Notes: a model not told the origin generated them from the letters alone. Shown: positions 17,401-26,472, counted from the stretch's first letter. The stretch is DNA of 64,000 bases from Winogradskyella echinorum (GCF_014297365.1 NZ_JACOQD010000003.1:248001-312000); one strand, 5' to 3'. Made by a program: numbers and translations.

Positions 17401-18271
17401 TTTCTAACTCTTTTTTATAAAGACCGATATTCGCTTTTTCTTTAGCAGGTAATTCTGGTTCTTTAATATCTGTATAAGCCTTTAATGTATCATATAATAT
17501 CTTAGCCACAATATAGCGTGCAGTTGGTTTATCGTCCGCAGGAATATTAAACCATGGTGCATGCGGTTTTGATGTTCTATTTAATGCATCTTCATAACAC
17601 TCTTGATATTTATCCCAAAGCTTACGTTCTTTTAAATCATCTGAAGAAAATTTCCATTGTTTATCTGGTCTATTGAGACGTCTTATTAATCTATTTTTTT
17701 GTTCGTCCTTAGAAAGGTTTAAAAAGAACTTAAAAACTATAGTACCATTATCGGCAATATGTTTCTCAAAATTGTTGATTTCTTGAAATCGTCTGTCCCA
17801 AAAAGCATCATTTATATCATCAACAGAGTTAATACCTGGCATGTTTTCGTACATTAAATAATTTGGGTGTACTCTTGTTACCAAGACATTTTCGTAATGT
17901 GTTCTATTAAAAATCCCGAATTTACCCCTTGCAGGTAAGGCAATATAATGTCTCCAAAGGTAATCGTGTTTTAGTTCTAATTCTGTTGGCTTTTTAAAGC
18001 TATGAGCAACAATACCTCTCACATTAAATTCTTTAAAAACTTCCCTGATTAAGCTATCCTTACCAGCTGTATCCATACCTTGAATACAAAATAAAACTGA
18101 ATATTTGCCATGAGCATACATAGCATTTTGAATTTCGGCCAAATCTTCACTTACTGTTCTTAATTCTCTAACCGTTTGCTTTTTTGAAGCGTTTAAATCG
18201 TATGAGGTTGGTAGATCTTCAATTTTTATCTGAGATGAGATTTTAAAATCTTCGATATTGATTTTTTTCAT
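17393..18271 (-). CDS. Polyphosphate kinase 2 family protein (polyP:nucleotide phosphotransferase)
   Basis: A 292-residue single-domain PPK2. The Walker A-like loop GMDTAGKDSLI (65-75), the lid NRTHYENVLVTRVHP and the Walker B-like RRFQEINNFEKHI are visible, and the length fits the one-domain polyphosphate:AMP/ADP phosphotransferases. It transfers phosphate between polyphosphate and nucleotides in the cytoplasm; which nucleotide cannot be told from sequence by eye. Its 3' end overlaps the M28 gene by 8 bp and its start is 12 bp after the sigma-54 regulator, so it is within the operon. Confidence 0.9.
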   Translation of the reverse strand: MKKINIEDFKISSQIKIEDLPTSYDLNASKKQTVRELRTVSEDLAEIQNAMYAHGKYSVLFCIQGMDTAGKDSLIREVFKEFNVRGIVAHSFKKPTELELKHDYLWRHYIALPARGKFGIFNRTHYENVLVTRVHPNYLMYENMPGINSVDDINDAFWDRRFQEINNFEKHIADNGTIVFKFFLNLSKDEQKNRLIRRLNRPDKQWKFSSDDLKERKLWDKYQECYEDALNRTSKPHAPWFNIPADDKPTARYIVAKILYDTLKAYTDIKEPELPAKEKANIGLYKKELENE

Positions 18272-18283
18272 AACTATACTATT

Positions 18284-19447
18284 TTATTTTGATGCAAAAG
18301 CTTTTACATCGCTTTCACTAACCTCATTACCGCCTAAAATTATTAAACGCTCAACAACATTTCTTAACTCACGTATATTACCTGTCCAGTCATAGTTTTG
18401 AAGCAATTTTATAGCTTTAGCTGAAAAGGATTTTTTTGCTGTGCCTTGTTCTCCCGAAATTTTACTGGTAAAGTATTCTATAAGTAACGGAATGTCTTCT
18501 CGTCTATCATTTAATGCGGGTACTTCAATTAAAATCACTGCTAATCTGTGGTATAAATCTTCACGGAACTTTCCGTCTGCAATTTCTTTTTTAAGATTTT
18601 TATTAGTCGCAGCCACAACTCTTACATTAACTTTTATATCCTTATCACTGCCTACGCGCTGTATACGACTTTCTTGTAAAGCACGTAATACTTTTGCTTG
18701 TGCAGATAAGCTCATATCACCAATTTCATCTAAAAATATAGTTCCTCCATTTGCGGCTTCAAACTTACCAGCTCTGTCTTTTGCTGCAGAAGTAAATGCT
18801 CCTTTTACATGACCAAATAATTCACTTTCAATCAATTCACTAGGAATCGCAGCGCAATTCACCTCAATCATAGGGCCTTTAGAGCGTTCACTTTTTTGGT
18901 GTAACCAATGTGCTACCAATTCTTTTCCTGTGCCATTAGGACCAGTAATAAGTACTCTTGCATCTGTTGGTGCAACTTTATCAATCATGTTTTTAATACG
19001 CTCAATACCATCACTCTCACCAACCATTTCGTAGTTTTTACTAACTTTCTTTTTTAGCATTTTGTTTTCAACCACGAGCTCTTTTCTATCTAGTGCAATA
19101 CGTACTGTATTTAAAAGTCTATTTAAATCTGGTGGTTTAGATATATAATCAAAAGCACCTAAACGCATTGTATTTACTGCAGTGTCTAAATCACCATGAC
19201 CAGAAATCATTACCATTGGTATTTCTGGTTTTATTTTCTTCACAGCTTCTAAGACTTCAACTCCATCCATTTTTGGCATTTTAATATCGCAAAGCACTAA
19301 ATCGAAATCGTCTTTTTTAATTTTCTCAACTCCTGCTAGGCCATCTTCAGCTTCTTCAACTTGGTACGTATCACTTTCTTCCGAAAGTATTTTAACTAGA
19401 ACTCGGCGAATTGCCGCTTCATCTTCTATTATTAATATTTTTGGCAT
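18284..19447 (-). CDS. NtrC-like sigma-54 response regulator lacking the Fis DNA-binding domain
   Basis: A 387-residue protein: receiver domain (1-120) with D54 in CDIKMPKMDG and K104 in YISKP, then an AAA+ sigma-54 interaction domain (~138-380) with Walker A GPNGTGKE (169-176), the sigma-54 contact loop GAFTSA (consensus GAFTGA, S in place of G), Walker B TIFLDEIGDM and the arginine finger region FREDLYHRL. It ends at SDVKAFASK right after the C-domain helices, so the Fis-type helix-turn-helix typical of NtrC is missing. It may activate sigma-54 without DNA contact, or bind via a partner. Gene starts 2 bp past the DUF6268 gene end. Confidence 0.92.
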   Translation of the reverse strand: MPKILIIEDEAAIRRVLVKILSEESDTYQVEEAEDGLAGVEKIKKDDFDLVLCDIKMPKMDGVEVLEAVKKIKPEIPMVMISGHGDLDTAVNTMRLGAFDYISKPPDLNRLLNTVRIALDRKELVVENKMLKKKVSKNYEMVGESDGIERIKNMIDKVAPTDARVLITGPNGTGKELVAHWLHQKSERSKGPMIEVNCAAIPSELIESELFGHVKGAFTSAAKDRAGKFEAANGGTIFLDEIGDMSLSAQAKVLRALQESRIQRVGSDKDIKVNVRVVAATNKNLKKEIADGKFREDLYHRLAVILIEVPALNDRREDIPLLIEYFTSKISGEQGTAKKSFSAKAIKLLQNYDWTGNIRELRNVVERLIILGGNEVSESDVKAFASK

Positions 19448-19449
19448 AT

Positions 19450-20337
19450 TTATATTTTAAATTTTAATCCAGATCTTAAGTAAAAGGTATTTACATCGTT
19501 TAACTTAAAGACTTCGTCTCTATTATCGTTTCGTAAAACATTATTTAGTCTAAAGGTATAACCAGTGTATATATACGCTACTAAATTTTTAGTAAAACAA
19601 TATTCGTACCCAAGTCCTCCTACCGCTAAAGATAAAGATATATTATCTATTTGCTTTCCATTTATTTGTTGTGGTCTTTGTAGGTGAGCAAAGTAACCAT
19701 CTAAAGATACGAAGGTTTGAAGCATACTTTTATCTGTAAAGAAATATTTGAGATTAGATTTAGGTACACCAGCAGAAAACGACCATTTATCATTTACTCG
19801 TCTATAGTAACTTACAAAAGGTAAAGGAAATGGTAATCCTGTCGTAGTATTGTATGTAAGTCCTAGTATTAAACGGTATGGCTTCTTAGCACTTTCGTCT
19901 TTTGTTCTATCATTAATAGCATAAAATCCACCATTTAAAAAAACATCTTCGGAAGTTAATTTTTCTGTTAAGGTAGAAGCTATTCTTGGATTAAACTTTA
20001 GTCCAAGTCTCCACTTTTCGCTTGTTTTAAAAGTGTAAGCAACATTAAGGTCTATGATATTAATCGTCTCTAATAAAGATTTATCAAATGGGTATTCATC
20101 TTCTAAATTGAGAATAATTCTGTTGTACTCAGCTCCAATAATTAAGTAACAGTCTTCACTAGTTTTTATGGGATAATTTACTAACGCTCTTAGCCTTGTG
20201 TATTGATCTTCAGACTCACTTTTTGGGACAAAAGAATACTCTAATCTGGCTAAATCTGTTAGCTGAGCTTCTACAAAATGTACACTAAATAATGTAATTA
20301 CTATTATAGATATGCATCTCGAAAAGCTTAAAGTCAT
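19450..20337 (-). CDS. DUF6268-type outer-membrane beta-barrel protein
   Basis: A 295-residue protein with a signal peptide (CISIIVITLFSVHFVEAQ). The mature part is a series of alternating-hydrophobicity beta-strands (YRLILGLTYNTTTG, PLPFVSYYRRVNDKWSFSAG, VAYIYTGYTFRLN) that ends in a strand with aromatic/hydrophobic closing residues (FYLRSGLKFKI), as in outer-membrane barrels. It resembles DUF6268 members. Substrate is unknown. It sits between the MscS channel and the sigma-54 regulator in the operon. Confidence 0.7.
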   Translation of the reverse strand: MTLSFSRCISIIVITLFSVHFVEAQLTDLARLEYSFVPKSESEDQYTRLRALVNYPIKTSEDCYLIIGAEYNRIILNLEDEYPFDKSLLETINIIDLNVAYTFKTSEKWRLGLKFNPRIASTLTEKLTSEDVFLNGGFYAINDRTKDESAKKPYRLILGLTYNTTTGLPFPLPFVSYYRRVNDKWSFSAGVPKSNLKYFFTDKSMLQTFVSLDGYFAHLQRPQQINGKQIDNISLSLAVGGLGYEYCFTKNLVAYIYTGYTFRLNNVLRNDNRDEVFKLNDVNTFYLRSGLKFKI

Positions 20338-20346
20338 ATAAGAATT

Positions 20347-21222
20347 TTATTTTTGAATAATATGTACATCGCGTTGCGGAAAAGGAATAGTGATATTATT
20401 CACTCTAAATAGTCGCTCAATTTCAAAACGAATATCACTTTTTGGAAATTGGGCTTTAAAACTATCTGCAAGCGTAAATACGATTTTAAAATTTAAGGAA
20501 CTATCACCAAAATCAGTAAAAAGAACTGTTGGTTCTGGAATGCTAATTACAGCTTCGTGTGTACTTGCGGCCTGTAACAACAACTTTTTTACTAACGCCA
20601 CATCACTTCCATATGCAACGCCAACGGATACACTTTCTCTAGTTAACGTTCCGTTTTGTGTCCAATTGTATAAAGAATTAGTTAAATATAAATGGTTAGG
20701 GATTACTAATACTTTGTTATCAATAGTAACTGCTCTTGTTGTTCTTAATTTAATCTCTTCTACTCTACCAACTTTACCTTCAATTTCTATAATATCACCA
20801 ACATGTACCGACTGATCAATTAAAATAAACACACCCGAAATAATATCTTGAAACAAGGTTTGCAATGCCAAACCAACACCGATAAGCAAGGCTGCTGATG
20901 CTGCAAAAACTGCTGTAACATTAACTCCAACTGAATGCAGTGTAATTAGTAAAATTATAAGATAAATTAACCATCTAAAATAACCATAGACTACATTAAA
21001 TTTACCTTTATCATCTTCTGGTAGATTTCTAGTAATAAGCTTTAGTACAATTCTTAAAATAATAGAAGTTATAAATATTACGGTAATAACGATTAATACA
21101 TCTAATATTGATATTTTAATCTTATCGCCAAAATCTAGATTTCTTCCTAAAAACTCACTAATATTTTCCCAAATAGAGCTTTCAGTTATTTTCTCTTCTA
21201 TATGTTTTAAATCTTGTATCAC
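20347..21222 (-). CDS. MscS-family mechanosensitive channel
   Basis: A 291-residue inner-membrane channel. Three membrane helices lie in residues ~40-125, the last being the pore-lining TM3 (VTAVFAASAALLIGVGLALQ) rich in Ala and Gly. It is followed by the MscS beta-domain (FILIDQSVHVGDIIEIEGKV, GRVEEIKLRTTRAVTIDNK, VLVIPNHLYLTNSLYNWTQ). It opens under membrane tension to release solutes in osmotic downshock. The short size is that of minimal MscS types. It lies 4 bp downstream of the ABC permease. Confidence 0.93.
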   Translation of the reverse strand: MIQDLKHIEEKITESSIWENISEFLGRNLDFGDKIKISILDVLIVITVIFITSIILRIVLKLITRNLPEDDKGKFNVVYGYFRWLIYLIILLITLHSVGVNVTAVFAASAALLIGVGLALQTLFQDIISGVFILIDQSVHVGDIIEIEGKVGRVEEIKLRTTRAVTIDNKVLVIPNHLYLTNSLYNWTQNGTLTRESVSVGVAYGSDVALVKKLLLQAASTHEAVISIPEPTVLFTDFGDSSLNFKIVFTLADSFKAQFPKSDIRFEIERLFRVNNITIPFPQRDVHIIQK

Positions 21223-21226
21223 GACC

Positions 21227-22540
21227 TTAATATTTCAGCCACTTAAATAACTCTTTATAGGTAGGTTTTTTACCATACATTAAAATACCTACTCGGTAAA
21301 TTTTTGCTGCGAACCATACTGCAAAAATGAAAGTTCCGATTAAAAGTAACAACGACAACCCTTGTTGCCATAATGGTACACCAAACGGAATACGCATTAA
21401 CATCACTACTGGAGATGTAAATGGAATAAAAGAAAATACGGTTGAAACAGTTCCATGTGGATCTTCTATTACTGTAAATACACCAACATAAACCGCTAAA
21501 ATCAGTGGCATAAGAATTGGCAACATAAACTGTTGTGTATCGGTTTCGTTATCAACCGCTGCACCAATAGCAGCATACAAAGAACTATACAACAAATAAC
21601 CTCCAATAAAGAAAAATATAAATGCAATAACCAGATTAATAATAGGCAAATTACTGATCGCTGTAAATAAATTTTCTGCCATAGCCTGAGCTCCTTCAGC
21701 TTGCATGGCTTGGTTCATTAATTCTTGTTGTGGTGCGGATGCTTGGGTTAAATCTATACCAAATATTGACGACACAATTATCATTAATAAGCCTCCTAAA
21801 ATTACCCAAATTGCAAATTGAGTTACACCAGCTAAAGAGGTTCCTATAATTTTGCCCATCATAAGTTGAATTGGTTTTACAGAAGAAATAATGACCTCTA
21901 TAATTCGGCTTGTTTTTTCTTCTATAACACTACGCATAATCATGTTTCCGTAGATAATGATAAACATAAATAATAAGTAGCCAGCAATACCTCCAAAGGC
22001 TAATTTTACAATGTTATCTATTTTAGAACTTTTTTGTCCATCAAAACTTTCTTGAGCAATATCTATACTGGTATTAGAAGCCTCAATTTGCGCAAATGTT
22101 ACACCATCTTTCTGCAGTTTCATATCTCGCAAATGCTTTTCTATTTTACGTTCTAGATTAGACATTATGGTTAAAGAAGGTGATTCTTCTGAATAAAACT
22201 TAACATTGTCGGCAAAAGCCTCTAAAGAATCTACAGCTGACACATACAATAAACCATAATCTTCTTTTTCCTTAACTAAGGCTATGGCATCTTCTAAACT
22301 TAAACCATTAAGTTTGGTATAAATAGTGTTTTCTGTATTCTGAAACACATCCTTAAAATAGCCTGTTTCGTCTAGTATAGAAATGGTACGCTCTTTATCA
22401 TTATTTAATTGCGATAAATAAGCAACAACAGCGATGAGAGCAATCATTATTATTGGGCTCAAAAATGTCATTACTATGAATGATTTATTCTTTACCTTGG
22501 TGAGATATTCGCGTTTTATGATGAGTGGTAAATGATTCAT
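21227..22540 (-). CDS. ABC-2 type exporter permease (NatB-like)
   Basis: A 437-residue permease of the ABC2_membrane family: one N-terminal helix (IVMTFLSPIIMIALIAVVAYL), an extracytoplasmic domain of about 140 residues, and then about six helices (LLFMFIIIYGNMIMRSVIEE, FAIWVILGGLLMIIVS, LVIAFIFFFIGGYLLYS). RSVIEEKTSRIIEVIISS is the coupling helix motif for NatB-like Na+ export systems. Its ATPase is the gene 3 bp upstream. Substrate is likely Na+ or a drug; this is family-level inference. Confidence 0.9.
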   Translation of the reverse strand: MNHLPLIIKREYLTKVKNKSFIVMTFLSPIIMIALIAVVAYLSQLNNDKERTISILDETGYFKDVFQNTENTIYTKLNGLSLEDAIALVKEKEDYGLLYVSAVDSLEAFADNVKFYSEESPSLTIMSNLERKIEKHLRDMKLQKDGVTFAQIEASNTSIDIAQESFDGQKSSKIDNIVKLAFGGIAGYLLFMFIIIYGNMIMRSVIEEKTSRIIEVIISSVKPIQLMMGKIIGTSLAGVTQFAIWVILGGLLMIIVSSIFGIDLTQASAPQQELMNQAMQAEGAQAMAENLFTAISNLPIINLVIAFIFFFIGGYLLYSSLYAAIGAAVDNETDTQQFMLPILMPLILAVYVGVFTVIEDPHGTVSTVFSFIPFTSPVVMLMRIPFGVPLWQQGLSLLLLIGTFIFAVWFAAKIYRVGILMYGKKPTYKELFKWLKY

Positions 22541-22543
22541 TGC

Positions 22544-23470
22544 TTAGTTGTTTTTTACAGTTTGAATAAAAATATCGCTTGCTGAAGGAATGACTTCAAC
22601 AAAATGATGCACCTCTGCTCTAGATGTTAAAAACGAAAGCAAATCATTTGATGATGTGGTATCGTTTATTTTAATGTTTAACTTAATATCATCATTTAAA
22701 TTTTTAAATGTTGCAGGTAATACATCAAACTTATTTTTAATATCAGCAACTACAGCATCACTATTATTAGATTGTAAACCTACTTCGAATGTGTTGGTTT
22801 TGTATTGACGTTTTATATCATTTAACTTACCATCTAAAACCTTATTAGATTTATGAATTAGTGCTATGTGATCGCATAATTCTTCGACAGATTCCATTCT
22901 ATGAGTTGAAAAGATTACTGTTGCACCTTCATCTCTTAATTGTAGAATTTCATCTTTAATTAAATTGGCATTGATTGGATCGAAACCAGAAAACGGTTCA
23001 TCAAAAATTAATAGTTTTGGCTTATGCAACACAGTAACTACAAACTGTATTTTTTGTGCCTGCCCTTTACTTAATTCCTGAATTTTCTTATTCCACCAAT
23101 CTCCTATCTCTAGTTTATCGAACCAGTATTTTAATCTACTTTTAGCTTCAGATTTGCTTAGACCTTTTAATTGCGCCAAATACAAACACTGTTCTCCTAC
23201 TTTCATAGACTTATACAAACCACGCTCTTCTGGCAAATAGCCAATATCTTTAATATGCTCTGGTTTTAATGGTTGTCCATCTAACAAAACAGAGCCTTCA
23301 TCTGGCATTGTAATTTGATTAATAATACGAATCAAAGTGGTTTTTCCTGCACCATTTGGGCCTAGTAATCCAAAAATACTGCCTTTGGGTACAGCAATAG
23401 ATACTTGATTTAGTGCTCTAAAATTCCCGAAGTTTTTTGAAACGGAATTAGCAACTAATAAGTCATTCAT
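22544..23470 (-). CDS. ABC transporter ATP-binding protein (NatA-like)
   Basis: A 308-residue ATPase: Walker A GPNGAGKTTL, Q-loop region YLPEERGLYKSM, signature LSKGQAQKIQF (Q for the usual second Gly in LSGGQ), Walker B LLIFDEPFSGFDP, and H-loop STHRMESV. The C-terminal domain of ~80 residues is as in NatA-type proteins. It pairs with the permease downstream (3-bp gap) and appears to be the first gene of the leftward operon of about ten genes. No clear TAnnTTTG promoter is seen in the 233 bp before it. Confidence 0.92.
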   Translation of the reverse strand: MNDLLVANSVSKNFGNFRALNQVSIAVPKGSIFGLLGPNGAGKTTLIRIINQITMPDEGSVLLDGQPLKPEHIKDIGYLPEERGLYKSMKVGEQCLYLAQLKGLSKSEAKSRLKYWFDKLEIGDWWNKKIQELSKGQAQKIQFVVTVLHKPKLLIFDEPFSGFDPINANLIKDEILQLRDEGATVIFSTHRMESVEELCDHIALIHKSNKVLDGKLNDIKRQYKTNTFEVGLQSNNSDAVVADIKNKFDVLPATFKNLNDDIKLNIKINDTTSSNDLLSFLTSRAEVHHFVEVIPSASDIFIQTVKNN

Positions 23471-23574
23471 ATATAGCTATTTTTTTTAAGTAAGGTTATT
23501 AGGTAAATATATTAAATGTTGTAGAGTTTTAAAGAATAATCGAACACTTATTATTCGCTATTTTTAAGATGGTG

Positions 23575-23617
23575 GTATAAAAAACAAAACCCACCCTTAT
23601 GGTTAGATAAGGATGGG
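23575..23617 (-). terminator. Terminator of the grpE-dnaJ operon
   Basis: Stem CCCACCCTTAT (23590-23600) / ATAAGGATGGG (23607-23617) with one mismatch and a 6-nt loop; on the minus strand it is followed by a T-rich tract. It lies about 90 bp beyond the dnaJ stop. Confidence 0.65.
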
Positions 23618-23703
23618 AAAAAATTGCTATGAAAAAGAAAAATTACCGCTAATTAGCATTAGCGATAACTCAAAGATACTATTTTTTATGAATTAGACGC
23701 TTT

Positions 23704-24819
23704 TTATGAAAACATATCTTTTACTTTTTCAAAAAAAGATTTATCCGAGCTTTCTGGCTTAGGTACAAAATGTTCGTCTTCTTTCATGCTTTCAAAAAAC
23801 TCTTTTTGCTTTTTACTTAAAGTCTTTGGTGTCCATACATTTACATGTACAAGTAGGTCACCTTTACCATATCCATTGATACTAGGAATACCCTTTCCTC
23901 GAAGTCTTAATATTTTACCAGACTGAACTCCAGCTTCAATTTTAATTCTCACTTTTCCGGTTACGGTATCAATTTCTTTAGAGGTTCCTAATACTGCGTC
24001 TGGTAAACTTACATACATATCGTAATGCAGATTATCTCCTTCTCGCTTTAAGGTTGGATGATCTTCCTCTTGTATAGCTACTAATAAATCACCAGCAATA
24101 CCATTACCAGGTGCATCGTTACCTTTACTTGTTACTTTTAACTGCATACCATCTACAACACCTGCTGGTATTTTAACAGATACTGTTTCTTCAGATACTT
24201 TTAAGCCTTGTGCATCTGCATCTGCCGGTTTTTTGTCTATTATTTGACCAGCCCCTGAACACGTCGGACAAGTAGTTGCAGTTTGCATTCTTCCTAAGAT
24301 AGTATTTGTAACTCTAGTAACCTGACCTGCTCCATTACACGTATCACACGTTTTATAAGTAGTACCAGGTGCTTGTATCTTTCGCTTTACTTTTATCTTC
24401 TTTTCAACTCCGTTAGCAACCTCTTCTAAAGTTAACTTAACACGTATACGAAGGTTACTCCCTTTAACCACACGTTGTCTTCCGCCTCCGCCAAAGCCGC
24501 TAAATCCGCCTCCGCCAAAAGCTCCCCCAAAAATATCGCCAAACTGACTGAATATGTCATCCATATTCATGCCACCTCCACCGAAGCCTCCTCCGCCTTC
24601 AAAGGCTTGGTGACCAAATTGGTCGTAACGTGCTTTTTTATCAGCATTACTCAAAACCTCATAAGCTTCAGCAGCTTTTTTAAATTTCTCTTCTGCTTCT
24701 TTATTATCTGGGTTTTTATCCGGATGATATTTTAAAGCCATCTTTCGATACGCTTTTTTTATCTCAGCTTCAGACGCACCTTTACTTATTCCTAATATAT
24801 CGTAATAATCTTCTTTCAT
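23704..24819 (-). CDS. dnaJ: Chaperone DnaJ with only one zinc centre
   Basis: Hsp40 co-chaperone that stimulates DnaK ATPase through its J domain and delivers unfolded clients. J domain 1-70 with HPD at 32-34; Gly/Phe-rich region ~72-113; cysteine-rich region; C-terminal client-binding domains. Canonical DnaJ has four CxxCxGxG motifs forming two zinc centres. Here only two are present (CDTCNGAG 158-165 and CPTCSGAG 184-191); the positions of motifs 1 and 4 read APGTTYKT and [11 protein letters not shown]. So zinc centre I is lost, while the inner pair is intact. The gene is 52 bp downstream of grpE. Confidence 0.95.
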   Translation of the reverse strand: MKEDYYDILGISKGASEAEIKKAYRKMALKYHPDKNPDNKEAEEKFKKAAEAYEVLSNADKKARYDQFGHQAFEGGGGFGGGGMNMDDIFSQFGDIFGGAFGGGGFSGFGGGGRQRVVKGSNLRIRVKLTLEEVANGVEKKIKVKRKIQAPGTTYKTCDTCNGAGQVTRVTNTILGRMQTATTCPTCSGAGQIIDKKPADADAQGLKVSEETVSVKIPAGVVDGMQLKVTSKGNDAPGNGIAGDLLVAIQEEDHPTLKREGDNLHYDMYVSLPDAVLGTSKEIDTVTGKVRIKIEAGVQSGKILRLRGKGIPSINGYGKGDLLVHVNVWTPKTLSKKQKEFFESMKEDEHFVPKPESSDKSFFEKVKDMFS

Positions 24820-24871
24820 AGAATGATTTATTATTCGTTTCCAATACTCTGGAAAACACTTTTATATAATT

Positions 24872-25438
24872 TTATTGTCCGATAACCACTTTAGGGAAAC
24901 GAATTACTTTTTCACCGAGCTTATAACCTCGCTCTACCACATCGATGATTTTACCTTTTAAATCATCACTTGGCGCAGGGATTTGAGTTACAGCTTCATG
25001 ATCATCTGCATTAAATACATCTCCTTGCTTTACCTCAATTTTAGATAAACCCTTTTGCTCTAGAGTATTGATTAACTTATTATAAATTAATAATACTCCT
25101 TTACGTAATTCTTCGGCCTCTTTATCCTCTTCAATATGCATTAAAGCACGTTCAAAATCATCTAATACAGGTAACATTGATACCATAACATCTTGACTGG
25201 CTGTCTTAAACAATTCTATACGCTCTTTACTAGTTCGTTTTTTGTAATTCTCAAACTCCGCAAACAAACGCATAAACTTATCCTTCTCAGCAGCTAATTG
25301 ATCTTGCAATTGCTCTTCTGCAGATTTTTGTTCTTTTTGTTCTTCAACTTCAACTTCTGGTGTTGCAGTTGTTGCTCCTTCAACTTGTGGTTCTTCCACT
25401 TTTTTATTTTTATTTTTTTTACTCATTTTGAGTTTCAT
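24872..25438 (-). CDS. grpE: Nucleotide exchange factor GrpE
   Basis: Releases ADP from DnaK in the DnaK-DnaJ-GrpE cycle. At 188 residues it has an acidic, low-complexity start, a long coiled-coil helix (QLAAEKDKFMRLFAEFENYK), the FENYKKRTSKER motif, and the C-terminal beta-wing (GYKLGEKVIRFPKVVIGQ). Two starts are possible: the ATG at 25438 (MKLKMSKK) or the one at 25426 (MSKKNKNKK); both are downstream of the promoter at 25464-25496. No CIRCE-like operator is visible. Confidence 0.95.
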   Translation of the reverse strand: MKLKMSKKNKNKKVEEPQVEGATTATPEVEVEEQKEQKSAEEQLQDQLAAEKDKFMRLFAEFENYKKRTSKERIELFKTASQDVMVSMLPVLDDFERALMHIEEDKEAEELRKGVLLIYNKLINTLEQKGLSKIEVKQGDVFNADDHEAVTQIPAPSDDLKGKIIDVVERGYKLGEKVIRFPKVVIGQ

Positions 25439-25463
25439 TTTTAAATCTTCGATTTAGAGATGG

Positions 25464-25496
25464 CAAAAGTACTGCCATTATTATTAAAATGTCAAA
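25464..25496 (-). promoter_or_regulatory. Bacteroidota promoter of grpE-dnaJ
   Basis: On the minus strand TTTG (25496-25493), 21-nt spacer, TACTTTTG (25471-25464). Predicted start near 25459, leader of ~20 nt. This looks like the housekeeping sigma-A form, not a heat-shock sigma. Confidence 0.75.
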
Positions 25497-25540
25497 ATGT
25501 CATTAACATTTTTTTACGACAGTTTAATTCTTCTAATGCT

Positions 25541-25548
25541 TATCTTTG
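25541..25548 (+). promoter_or_regulatory. -7 element of the YceI lipoprotein gene
   Basis: TATCTTTG matches TAnnTTTG, with about 25 nt to the ATG at 25574. It is back to back with the grpE promoter, about 45 bp away; no good -33 is visible. Confidence 0.6.
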
Positions 25549-25573
25549 CAGACTTAAAACAAAACCATTAACT

Positions 25574-26224
25574 ATGAAAACATCTTTTTTAAAAATTTTT
25601 ACTGTAATAGCTTTAGTTTCACTCGCAAGCTGTGGAGAAAAAGCGAAAGAAGCTGAAACGAAAGAAGCTGAAAAAGCTGCAGTATCAGAAAATACAGCTA
25701 TTACTTATAAAGCCAATATCGATGAATCACTAATCGAGTGGAAAGGTTTTAAGCCAACTGGTTCTCATACTGGTACAATTGGGATTAAACAAGGAAAAAT
25801 CAATGTAAATAACAATGCCATAGAAAGCGGTAAATTTGTAATTGACATGAGTAGTATAGCAGTTACAGATATCCCAAAAGAAGAAGAAGGGAATGCAAAA
25901 TTAAAAGGCCATTTAACTAGTGCTGACTTTTTTGATGTTGAAACATACCCAATTGCAAGTTTTGAAATAACAGGAACTGAAACTGTAGATGGAAAAACAA
26001 TGCTTTCTGGTAATTTAACTATGAAAGACAAAACAAATAACATCAGTATTCCTGTGAGTACAGAAATGAAAGATGGCACAATGATTTTAACTAGCGAAAC
26101 TTTTACTATTGATCGTTCTAAGTGGAATGTTGAATATGGCTCTAAATCCTTTTTCGATAATTTAGGTGATAAATTTATCAATGATGATATTGAATTGAAA
26201 GTTACTTTGGTAGCCAACAAATAA
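25574..26224 (+). CDS. YceI-family lipoprotein
   Basis: The start at 25574 (MKTSFLKIFTVIALVSLASC) is chosen because it yields a lipoprotein signal with the lipobox LASC and lipidated C20; an earlier in-frame start would precede it by 38 residues and overlaps the promoter. After a short Ala/Glu/Lys-rich linker comes a YceI beta-barrel (SLIEWKGFKPTGSHTG, GKFVIDMSSIAVTD, DFFDVETYPIASFEITG, IDRSKWNVEYGSKSFFD). YceI proteins bind isoprenoid-like lipids in a barrel. Likely anchored in the periplasm. Confidence 0.93.
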   Translation: MKTSFLKIFTVIALVSLASCGEKAKEAETKEAEKAAVSENTAITYKANIDESLIEWKGFKPTGSHTGTIGIKQGKINVNNNAIESGKFVIDMSSIAVTDIPKEEEGNAKLKGHLTSADFFDVETYPIASFEITGTETVDGKTMLSGNLTMKDKTNNISIPVSTEMKDGTMILTSETFTIDRSKWNVEYGSKSFFDNLGDKFINDDIELKVTLVANK

Positions 26225-26247
26225 AATATAGTCTAACATACATAAAG

Positions 26248-26288
26248 AAGAGTGGTTGTTTTTTTTAACAACTGCTCTTTTTTTTTTT
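26248..26288 (+). terminator. Terminator of the YceI gene
   Basis: A 13-bp stem (AAGAGTGGTTGTT / AACAACTGCTCTT, with two G-U pairs) with a 6-T loop, followed by a run of more than 10 T. It touches the convergent gene's stop at 26287. Confidence 0.9.
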
Positions 26289-26472
26289 ACATAAAAATGA
26301 ATTTAACCGCAGCAATCATAGCTATAAAACCTATAAAAGCTATAAGTACCCAAACTGTTCCCTTGTAGTGCTTTTTATGAAGACGAAGATCTTTACGGTA
26401 TTGATAGCCAATAATTACAGCGAAGGCAATAAAAAATAATAATCCAAAAATCAATTGACCGTTACTAAACAT
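26287..26472 (-). CDS. Small two-helix membrane protein
   Basis: A 61-residue protein starting at 26472 (MFSNGQLIFGLLF). An in-frame ATG at 26490 overlaps the -7 element, so the shorter start is preferred. Two helices (LIFGLLFFIAFAVIIGYQ and GTVWVLIAFIGFIAMIAAVK) flank a basic loop YRKDLRLHKKHYKG. Similar small proteins are common in Flavobacteriaceae; no function is known to me. It is convergent with the YceI gene and divergent from the MazG-like gene. Confidence 0.7.
   Translation of the reverse strand: MFSNGQLIFGLLFFIAFAVIIGYQYRKDLRLHKKHYKGTVWVLIAFIGFIAMIAAVKFIFM

Noticed and set aside
20390..20815. Plus-strand 141-codon frame opposite the MscS gene
   Set aside because: Entirely antisense to conserved MscS beta-domain sequence; no start-site support.
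25765..26220. Minus-strand 151-codon frame in the YceI gene
   Set aside because: Shadow of the YceI barrel; the hydrophobic composition is produced by its complement.
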